In this document: positions 1-5,606 of the stretch, piece by piece
How the letters are laid out: each line of letters begins with the position of its first letter
Position numbering within the stretch: position 1 is the first letter of the stretch
Assembly: GCA_030592025.1 (NCBI GenBank)
Contig: JAUUZX010000099.1
Coordinates: forward strand, 1 to 6,302
Length of the DNA: 6,302 nucleotides
Source: a bacterium
GTDB taxonomy: Bacteria; Krumholzibacteriota; Krumholzibacteria; LZORAL124-64-63
Direction of reading: 5' to 3'
Program-made: the position numbers and the translations under genes
The notes under the pieces: model-generated
Databases searched by the model: none
Seen by the model: only the letters and a program-made list of their open reading frames with translations
What the model was told of the DNA's origin: nothing

Positions 1-256
1 GCCCTGCGTGACCACGGATGTGGGTGACGCCGCGGTCATCGTCGACGATGCCGAGCGGGTCGTCCCGGTCCGTGACCCCGCGGCGCTGGCGGCGGCCATG
101 CTGCGGGCCCTGGACGCACCGGGGCCGTCACCGCAGGAGCTGCGGCACCGTGTGGAGGAACGGTATGGTCTCGATGCGTTGGTGACGAGAACCGAAGCGT
201 TGCTGGCGTCGTTGCCAGGCGGCAGGGATATCGACGGAACCGAAGGAGCTCGGTAG
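1..256 (+). CDS. GT4 family glycosyltransferase, C-terminal fragment (cut by window edge)
   Basis: This is the last 84 codons of a gene that begins upstream of the window; the reading frame is open from position 2 and ends at a TAG at 254-256. The visible start, PCVTTDVGDAA, followed by a VVPVRDPAALAAAML stretch, matches the end of the nucleotide-sugar-binding domain of GT-B fold GT4 glycosyltransferases. There, a Pro-Cys-Val-x-Thr-Asp-Val-Gly strand is followed by a VVPP-x-D-x-x-ALA helix. The retaining EX7E motif would lie just before the window and cannot be seen. The fragment closely resembles the same region of the glycosyltransferase at 3346-4503, with 18 of 37 residues identical by hand count, so it is probably a WbnK-like paralogue. 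It should transfer a sugar from a nucleotide donor to a growing glycan at the cytoplasmic face of the membrane. It is the upstream neighbour of the asparagine synthetase gene, with one base between them. The family is fairly sure; the donor and acceptor are unknown. Confidence 0.85.
   Translation, partial: PCVTTDVGDAAVIVDDAERVVPVRDPAALAAAMLRALDAPGPSPQELRHRVEERYGLDALVTRTEALLASLPGGRDIDGTEGAR
243..248 (+). promoter_or_regulatory. Shine-Dalgarno site of the asparagine synthetase gene
   Basis: AAGGAG lies inside the last codons of the preceding glycosyltransferase gene and ends 9 bases before the ATG at 258. It is the strongest ribosome binding site in the window. It supports ATG 258 as the start, which also gives the required Met-Cys N-terminus. 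Confidence 0.8.
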
Positions 257-257
257 C

Positions 258-2213
258 ATGTGCGGCATCGCCGGATTCTGGGACCCGAGCAGGGGGATGA
301 ACGACCCTCGCGCCGCTCTGCGCCGCATGGCCGGCACCATGACCCACCGCGGCCCCGACGCGGACGGCGAGTTCCTTGCGGACGAGGTCGGCCTGGGCCT
401 GGCCCACCGCCGCCTCTCGATCCTCGACCTCTCGGTCGACGGCGCCCAGCCCATGACCTCGGCCGGCGGCCGCTACGTCGTGACCTACAACGGCGAGGTG
501 TACAACTTCCGCGACCTGCAAAGGGAATTGGCGGGAAGCGGCGCGGTCTTCCGTGGACAGTCCGACACCGAGGTCATCCTGGCGGCGGTGGAGACCTGGG
601 GCCTCGACGCCGCCCTTGCGCGCTTCAATGGCATGTTCGCCTTCGCCCTCTGGGACCGTGAGGAGCGGCGGCTCCATCTGGTGCGTGACCGTGTCGGCAT
701 CAAGCCGCTCTACTACGGCTGGGTTGGCGGGGTCTTCGCCTTCGCGTCCGAACCGGCCGCCATCGCCACGCTCCCCGGTTTTACCCGTGCGGTGGACCCC
801 GGGGTCCTGGGGCTCTTCCTGCGCCACAGCTATGTGCCGGCTCCCCATTGCATCTGGCGGGGCGTGCGCAAGCTCGCCCAGGGGCACCGTCTCGAGATCG
901 CGGCGCCCCAGCCCGGCCAGTGGCCCGAGCCCATCGCTTGGTGGCGGGCCCGGGACGCGGTGGACGCCGGCGCGCGGGAGCCCTTCGCCGGCAGTGACGA
1001 CGAGGCCGTCGATCGGCTGGGGGACCTGCTCGGCGACGCCGTGCGCAGTCGCATGGTGGCCGACGTGCCCCTGGGGGCGTTCCTCTCCGGCGGCATCGAC
1101 TCCTCCCTGGTGGTGGCCCTCATGAAGGAGGCCGGCGCGGGTTCGGTGCGGACCTTCAGCATCGGCTTCGAGGAGGAGGAGTTCGACGAGGCGCCCTACG
1201 CCCGGGCCGTGGCCCGGCACCTCGGCACGGACCACACCGAGCTTCAGGTGACGGGCCAGGACGGCCTCGATGTCATCCCCAGCCTGCCGGCCATGTTCAG
1301 CGAGCCCTTCTCTGATTCATCCCAGATCCCCACCTACCTGGTTTCCCGGTTGGCCCGTGACCATGTCACCGTTTCCCTGTCGGGCGACGGGGGTGACGAG
1401 CTCTTCGCCGGCTACCAGCGCTACGCCCTGGCCCTCGGCATGTGGCGGCGTCTGGGCCGGGTGAACAGGCCTGTATCCCGGGCGCTGGCGACGGTCCTGC
1501 GGTCCGTGCCGGCCCGTACCTGGGACCTGCTCCTCAAGCCCGCGCAGCCGTTCCTCTCCGCGCAGATGCTGGCGACCTCCCCGGGGGATCGTCTCCACAA
1601 ACTGGCGGAAGTCATGACCGGCGGCGGCTTCGACGGCCTCTATCGCAACATGATGTCCCACTGGAAGGAACCCGCGAAACTCACGGGTACACAAGAATAT
1701 GCGACCTTGCTGACGGGTCTCGATGGGGCGCCTCCCCGGGACAACCTCACCGAGCGCATGACCTACTGGGACCTCATGACCTACCTGCCCGACGACATCC
1801 TGACCAAGGTGGACCGGGCCAGCATGGCGGTCAGCCTCGAGGCCCGGGTGCCGTTGCTGGACCACCGGGTCGTCGAGTTCGCCTGGTCGCTGCCCCTGGG
1901 CATGAAGGTGCGCGGCGGCCAGACCAAGTGGTTGCTGCGGCGGTTGCTGGATCGCTACGTGCCGAGTCCCCTCATCGATCGCCCCAAGAAGGGCTTCGGC
2001 GTGCCCCTGGAGACGTGGCTGCGCGGTCCCCTGCGCGACTGGGCCGAGAACCTCCTGGACCGGCGGCGCCTCGAAAGCGAGGGCATGCTCGCGGCCGACC
2101 CCGTGCGCCGCCTCTGGCGTCAGCACCTGTCCGGCGAGTACCGCTGGCAGTTCTATCTGTGGGACGTCCTCATGTTCCAGGCCTGGTGGGATGAGCACGG
2201 GAGGCCGAGGTGA
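258..2213 (+). CDS. asnB: Asparagine synthase (glutamine-hydrolysing), AsnB type
   Basis: A 651-residue, complete class II (Ntn) glutamine amidotransferase fused to an ATP-dependent synthetase. In the family, the N-terminal domain releases ammonia from glutamine and the C-terminal domain activates a carboxylate (classically aspartate) with ATP and amidates it. Visible glutaminase residues are the Cys2 nucleophile (MCGIAGF, exposed after Met removal), HRGPD at 30-34, Arg51, YNGE with Asn78-Gly79-Glu80, and SDTE with Asp103. The synthetase half has the PP-loop SGGIDSS at 277-283, a Glu349 that probably matches the catalytic Glu348 of E. coli AsnB, SGDGGDELFAGY at 375-386, VDRASMAVSLEARVPLLDHR at 518-537, and RPKKGFGVP at 575-583. 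No key residue is missing and the length is normal for the bacterial 600-650 residue group. The start is fixed by the AAGGAG site and the obligatory Cys2. It lies between glycosyltransferase genes, which suggests either an asparagine supply role or, by analogy with WbpS of Pseudomonas O-antigen loci, amidation of a uronic acid sugar. A patch near 1670-1710 (residues about 472-485) has AT-richer codons in a likely variable loop. Confidence 0.95.
   Translation: MCGIAGFWDPSRGMNDPRAALRRMAGTMTHRGPDADGEFLADEVGLGLAHRRLSILDLSVDGAQPMTSAGGRYVVTYNGEVYNFRDLQRELAGSGAVFRGQSDTEVILAAVETWGLDAALARFNGMFAFALWDREERRLHLVRDRVGIKPLYYGWVGGVFAFASEPAAIATLPGFTRAVDPGVLGLFLRHSYVPAPHCIWRGVRKLAQGHRLEIAAPQPGQWPEPIAWWRARDAVDAGAREPFAGSDDEAVDRLGDLLGDAVRSRMVADVPLGAFLSGGIDSSLVVALMKEAGAGSVRTFSIGFEEEEFDEAPYARAVARHLGTDHTELQVTGQDGLDVIPSLPAMFSEPFSDSSQIPTYLVSRLARDHVTVSLSGDGGDELFAGYQRYALALGMWRRLGRVNRPVSRALATVLRSVPARTWDLLLKPAQPFLSAQMLATSPGDRLHKLAEVMTGGGFDGLYRNMMSHWKEPAKLTGTQEYATLLTGLDGAPPRDNLTERMTYWDLMTYLPDDILTKVDRASMAVSLEARVPLLDHRVVEFAWSLPLGMKVRGGQTKWLLRRLLDRYVPSPLIDRPKKGFGVPLETWLRGPLRDWAENLLDRRRLESEGMLAADPVRRLWRQHLSGEYRWQFYLWDVLMFQAWWDEHGRPR
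2199..2210 (+). promoter_or_regulatory. Overlapping Shine-Dalgarno sequences at the asnB/GT4 junction
   Basis: Two purine-rich cores lie in the final codons of asnB: GGGAGG at 2199-2204 and GAGG at 2207-2210. The first sits 5 bases before GTG 2210. The second sits 8 bases before ATG 2219. The two sites therefore favour different start codons, and the sequence does not decide between them. ATG 2228 has no such site at a usual distance. Confidence 0.45.
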
Positions 2214-3349
2214 CCCGTATGACCCGAATGAAGACCGCCGTCTTCTGCGCCATGCGCGGCTTCGCTTTGGCCCGTTCGCGGCTGGACGTGATGGGGGCCT
2301 TCGTCGACGCGGGTTGGCGGGTCGTGGCCCTGACCGAGGCCGATCGCACGGCGCAGGACCTGCGCGACGCCGGTGTCGAGGTGGTCGATGTGCCCTTCTT
2401 CACCCGGGGGCGTCGTCCGCTGGCCTGGCCGTTCCTGGCCCGCCGGCTGAAGGGCGAACTCACGGATCTTCGCCCGGACTTCCTGCACACCTACAACGCC
2501 CTGCCCATCATCCTGGGCGGGCTCGCCGGCGCCGGGTCGGCGATCCCGGTGCGCGTGGCCACGGTCACGGGTCTTGGACGCGGCTACGGCCGGGGGGGAG
2601 CGGCGCGTCGGCTCACCCTGGCCGGCTACGGCCGCGGTCTGCGGGGCGTCGACTGGACCGTCTTCCAGAACGAAGCGGACCGGGAGATCCTCACGGAGCG
2701 CCAGCCGCAACTCGCCGCGCGCAGTTCGGTCATCGTGGGGTCGGGGGCGGACACCGATCGTTTTCTGCCCTCGACAGCGCCGCCGGAGGAGCGGCCGCGG
2801 GTGCTCATGGTCAGCCGCCTGCTCTGGCAGAAGGGCGTCCGCGAGTTCGAGAAGCTGGCCCGCGTTACGGCGGCGAGCTGCCCCGAAGTGCGCTTCCAAC
2901 TCGCCGGCGAACTCGTGCCGGATGATCCCGACGCCGTGCCCGCCGAATGGATAGCCGACCGCCAGGCCGAGGGCGTGTGGGAGTTCCTCGGCTACCGCGA
3001 GGATCTCGAAGACGTGCTGCCCGGCGCGGCGGTGGTCGTGCACCCGACCCGGTACCGGGAGGGCGTGCCCCGCATCGTGCTCGAGGCCGGGGCCTGCGCC
3101 GTGCCCGTGGTGGCCTTCCGCGGTCCCGGCACCGACGACGTGATTCGTGACGGCGAGACCGGGCACCTCGTAGCTCCTGGGGACGAGACCGCCTTGGCCG
3201 CGAAGGTGCACGACCTGGTGCGGTACCCCGGGGACCGGCAGAGGATGGGCGCGGCGGCGGCGGAACACATCCGCCGGAACCACACCCTGGCCGACGTCAC
3301 CCGCCGCTACCTCGATCTGTACCGGAGCCTGGGGGTGGACCTGCCGTGA
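2210..3349 (+). CDS. GT4 family glycosyltransferase, CapM/PglA-like
   Basis: Up to 379 residues, a GT-B fold retaining glycosyltransferase of family GT4. It should move a sugar from a nucleotide donor to a lipid-linked or growing glycan acceptor at the inner face of the cytoplasmic membrane. The N-terminal acceptor domain has a glycine-rich VTGLGRGYGRGG loop, then FQNEAD. The linker GSGADTDRF is at about 177-185. The donor domain carries SRLLWQKG (Arg203 and Lys208, the usual phosphate-contact pair), WEFLGYREDLEDVL, and YREGVPRIVLEAG with the EX7E pair Glu284 and Glu292, then a PVVAFRGPG strand. LLWQKG together with YREGVPR is typical of the CapM/PglA/TuaA-like subgroup. The length is normal and no signal peptide or membrane helix is seen. 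GTG 2210 overlaps the asnB stop (GTGA). ATG 2219 and ATG 2228 are in-frame alternatives, and since the first beta strand starts at KTAVFC (codon 8) either would keep the fold intact. The donor sugar cannot be read from the sequence. Confidence 0.9.
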   Translation: MTRMTRMKTAVFCAMRGFALARSRLDVMGAFVDAGWRVVALTEADRTAQDLRDAGVEVVDVPFFTRGRRPLAWPFLARRLKGELTDLRPDFLHTYNALPIILGGLAGAGSAIPVRVATVTGLGRGYGRGGAARRLTLAGYGRGLRGVDWTVFQNEADREILTERQPQLAARSSVIVGSGADTDRFLPSTAPPEERPRVLMVSRLLWQKGVREFEKLARVTAASCPEVRFQLAGELVPDDPDAVPAEWIADRQAEGVWEFLGYREDLEDVLPGAAVVVHPTRYREGVPRIVLEAGACAVPVVAFRGPGTDDVIRDGETGHLVAPGDETALAAKVHDLVRYPGDRQRMGAAAAEHIRRNHTLADVTRRYLDLYRSLGVDLP

Positions 3350-4503
3350 CCGCACCCCTGCGCGTGCTCCACGTCATCACCGACCTGCGGGTCGGGGGCG
3401 CCGAGACCATGCTGGCCAAGTTGCTGGGCGCCATGGACCGGGAGCGGTTCCCGTCGGAGGTGGCGTCCCTGGTCGGCGGCGGCGAGGTGGCGGGGCGCAT
3501 CCGGGACCTGGGGGTGCCCGTGACCGAACTCGGCTTGCGGCCCGGCCGTCCCGATCCCCGTGCCCTGTGGCGTCTGCGGCGGGTTCTCGGGCGCTTCGGC
3601 CCTGCGGTCGTCCAGGGCTGGATGTACCACGGCAACCTGGCCGCGACCCTGGCTTGCTGGGGCCTGCGGCCGGCACCCCGGGTGCTCTGGAACATCCGCC
3701 ACGCCCTGCACGACCTGGCCGGCGAGGCTCCTCTCACGCGGCGGGTGATCGGCCTGAGCGCCCGGCTGTCCGGACGGCCCGCGGCGATCGTCTACAACGC
3801 CGAAGTGAGCCGTCGTCAGCACGAGGCGGTGGGCTACGCCGGGGCCCATGCACGGGTGCTGCCCAACGGGTTCGACCTGGACCGGTTCCGGCCTGCGCCG
3901 GAAGCCCGGGCCGGGCTGCGCCGCGATCTGGGGCTGCCCCCCGACGCCCCGCTGGTCGGCCTGGTTGCTCGTTACCATGAGGTCAAGGGCCACGACGTGT
4001 TCCTGGAGGCGATGGCGTTGGCGCGCCGGTCCCTGCCCGATCTCCATGGGGTGTGCGTCGGTCGCGGCGTCACCGAAGAGCAGTCGGGCCTGGCGGTCCG
4101 CGTGGGCCGCGAGGATCTGGCCGGCCACGTCCACCTGCTGGATCCCCGCGAGGACACGGCGCCCCTGTTGGCGGCGCTGGACGTTCTGGTCTCGGCCTCC
4201 CGGAGCGAAGGCTTCCCCAACGTCCTGGGCGAAGCCCTGGCCTGCGGCACGCCCTGCGTGGCGACGGACGTGGGGGAGTCGCGCATCATCCTGGAGGGTG
4301 TGGGGGAGGTCGTGCCGCCGGGCGACGCCGAGGCCCTGGCGGAGGGGCTGCTCAGGTTGCTGAACGAGGATCCCGCGGCCCGCGAGGAACGGAGCCGCCG
4401 CGGCCGCGAGCGGGTGGCCGAGCGGTACACCCTGCCGGTGATCGCCCGCCTCTATGAAGATCTCTACGCCAATCCCTGGATCGAGGGCGACGGCTCGGCG
4501 TGA
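3346..4503 (+). CDS. GT4 family glycosyltransferase, WbnK-like
   Basis: 385 residues, a complete GT-B fold GT4 glycosyltransferase, presumed to extend a surface glycan at the cytoplasmic membrane. The N-terminus has VLHVITDLRVGGAE, with the glycine loop GGAE at 17-20, followed by the family signatures WMYHGNLAA and WNIRHALHD. The domain linker is LPNGFDLDRF (172-181). The donor domain shows ARYHEVKGHDVFLEA with Arg209 and Lys214, the EX7E motif in SEGFPNVLGEALACG (Glu288 and Glu296), then PCVATDVGES and VVPPGDAEALA. The HGN, NIRH and RYHxxKxH patterns match the WbnK-like subgroup. It starts with GTG overlapping the TGA of the previous gene (GTGA), with a weak GGTGGA site 6 bases upstream, so translation is probably coupled. 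The last 12 codons plus stop overlap the end of the oppositely directed aminotransferase gene; this tail (NPWIEGDGSA) lies beyond the conserved domain. Exact acceptor and sugar are unknown. Confidence 0.92.
   Translation: MTAPLRVLHVITDLRVGGAETMLAKLLGAMDRERFPSEVASLVGGGEVAGRIRDLGVPVTELGLRPGRPDPRALWRLRRVLGRFGPAVVQGWMYHGNLAATLACWGLRPAPRVLWNIRHALHDLAGEAPLTRRVIGLSARLSGRPAAIVYNAEVSRRQHEAVGYAGAHARVLPNGFDLDRFRPAPEARAGLRRDLGLPPDAPLVGLVARYHEVKGHDVFLEAMALARRSLPDLHGVCVGRGVTEEQSGLAVRVGREDLAGHVHLLDPREDTAPLLAALDVLVSASRSEGFPNVLGEALACGTPCVATDVGESRIILEGVGEVVPPGDAEALAEGLLRLLNEDPAAREERSRRGRERVAERYTLPVIARLYEDLYANPWIEGDGSA
4464..4503. other. Tail-to-tail overlap of two convergent operons (40 bp)
   Basis: The plus-strand glycosyltransferase stops with TGA at 4501-4503. 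The minus-strand aminotransferase stops with TAG reading 4466-4464. Both genes therefore share 40 bases in opposite directions, and there is no spacer. Each shared part encodes only a non-conserved C-terminal tail. Confidence 0.85.
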
Positions 4504-5606
4504 GCCGCTACGAAGGCCACGATGCGGGCTATCTCCCGGGGGTCGAGGCCCGTGTGGGTGGGCAGGTTGATGATCTCGAGGCTCGCCCTTTCGGCCACCG
4601 GACAACTCCCGGCCCGGTAGCTCGCCAGTTCCCAGCCCGTCCTGTTGGGGTGCACCGGCGACAGGAACCAGTCGCCCAGTTCGATGCGGGCGGTGCGGGC
4701 GGCGTCCAGAAGTTCATGTTTGTTCCCCACCCGCAGGGGGTAGCGCAGCCAGACCGGCGCGCACCCCGGCGGGACGGTGGCCGTGGGCAGTCCGTGCCGG
4801 CGCAGTTCCGTCTCGATGATCCCCACGTTGCGGCGGCGGATGTCGGCGTTGCGGTCGGCGTCCGCCAGCAACCGGCGCAGGGTCCGCACCTGCAGGCCAC
4901 CCATGCGCTTGCGGTATTCCGTGGGTTCGCGGCAATCCAGCTCCGCCCCCGTGGACGACCCGATGACCAGCCCCACCTTGCCCAACGCCCGGTACAACCC
5001 CTGCAGCAACCAGAACAGGCGCGGGCGGTAGAGCGCGCGGTAGGCCAGGTACTGGCTCTGCAGGCGGAAGGTCTCCAACGCTCCCGGGTGCAGGTAGCGG
5101 GCGGCGGTTTCCCGCACGGCGGCGTCCAGGTCCGGGTCGTTCACCTGGGCCCAACCGCCGAGGCCCGTCGTCACCGGCTTGGACCACTGGCTCGAGAAGA
5201 AGGCGGCGTCGCCCAGGCGGCCCACGGGCACACCGCGGTAGGTCGAGCCCAGGGCGTGGCAGGCGTCCTCGATGATGGGCAGACCGTGGGCCGCGGCGAA
5301 CTCCCGCAGCGGCTCCATGACCGCGGGCAGGCCGTAGGTGTGCTGGACGATGAGGGCCTTGGTGCGGCCCGGATCCCAGGTGACGCCCCGGCCGGCTTCC
5401 AGCTTTGCCGCGTCGAGGTTGCAGGTGACCGGGTCGATGTCCACGTACACGGGCTCGGCGCCCCGGTAGAGGATGGCGTTGGGGACGACCACGCAGGTGT
5501 AGCCCGGCAGCAGCACCTGGTCGTCGGGACCGACCCCCGCCGCCTCGAGGATGGCGTGGAGCGCGACGCGCCCCTTGAAGAAGGGGATGGGGGTGCCGAC
5601 GCTCAT
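4464..5606 (-). CDS. DegT/DnrJ/EryC1/StrS family PLP-dependent aminotransferase
   Basis: 380 residues, a fold-type I PLP enzyme of the sugar aminotransferase family. Members typically convert keto sugar nucleotides to amino sugars with glutamate or glutamine as donor in the cytosol. The N-terminal substrate region is FFKGRVALHAIL, then LLPGYTCVVVPNAI (32-45) and PVYVDIDP. IIEDACHALGS (111-121) gives the PLP pyridine-contact Asp114 and His117 at the usual Gln/His position. The Schiff-base lysine is Lys143 in SSQWSKPVTTGLGG. This departs from the commoner pattern with TTGEGG: the Glu is Leu here and a Trp-Ser precedes the Lys. The C-terminal domain includes PTEYRKRMGG and LPTHTGL. Length is normal for the family. 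ATG 5606 overlaps the stop of the upstream sulfotransferase gene (ATGA), with a weak GGGA site 7 bases before it, so the two are probably coupled. The tail AEPSPSIQGLA lies inside the convergent overlap. The family is sure; the sugar is not, and a non-sugar substrate is possible. Confidence 0.9.
   Translation of the reverse strand: MSVGTPIPFFKGRVALHAILEAAGVGPDDQVLLPGYTCVVVPNAILYRGAEPVYVDIDPVTCNLDAAKLEAGRGVTWDPGRTKALIVQHTYGLPAVMEPLREFAAAHGLPIIEDACHALGSTYRGVPVGRLGDAAFFSSQWSKPVTTGLGGWAQVNDPDLDAAVRETAARYLHPGALETFRLQSQYLAYRALYRPRLFWLLQGLYRALGKVGLVIGSSTGAELDCREPTEYRKRMGGLQVRTLRRLLADADRNADIRRRNVGIIETELRRHGLPTATVPPGCAPVWLRYPLRVGNKHELLDAARTARIELGDWFLSPVHPNRTGWELASYRAGSCPVAERASLEIINLPTHTGLDPREIARIVAFVAAHAEPSPSIQGLA
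4491..4507. repeat. Small perfect inverted repeat at the convergent gene ends
   Basis: CGGCTC (4491-4496) and GAGCCG (4502-4507) form a perfect 6-bp stem around a GGCGT loop, spanning the stop codon of the plus-strand glycosyltransferase. The repeat reads as a hairpin on both strands. Neither side is followed by a T-run, so it is not a classical intrinsic terminator. In such GC-rich DNA it may be chance. It is the only terminator-like structure I see between the two operons. Confidence 0.3.

Noticed and set aside
36..1235. Minus-strand open frame (399 codons) opposite asnB
   Set aside because: Composition artefact opposite a fully motif-supported asparagine synthetase; it also crosses the boundary between two plus-strand genes.
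1671..1710. Possible inserted or transferred segment in asnB because codons are AT-richer than the surroundings
   Set aside because: The frame is intact, the patch is very short and it falls in a likely variable surface loop between conserved motifs, so ordinary divergence explains it.
2153..3355. Minus-strand open frame (400 codons) opposite the CapM/PglA-like glycosyltransferase
   Set aside because: No family motif is seen and the opposite strand carries the EX7E glycosyltransferase; typical high-GC shadow frame.
4491..4507. Bidirectional intrinsic terminator
   Set aside because: The stem is only 6 bp and no T-rich tract follows on either strand, so it is listed only as an inverted repeat.
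3307..4605. Long minus-strand open frame (432 codons) opposite the WbnK-like glycosyltransferase
   Set aside because: It is the antisense shadow of a clear GT4 gene. Its translation is rich in Gly, Arg, Pro, His and Gln with no recognisable motif. High-GC DNA commonly leaves such frames open.
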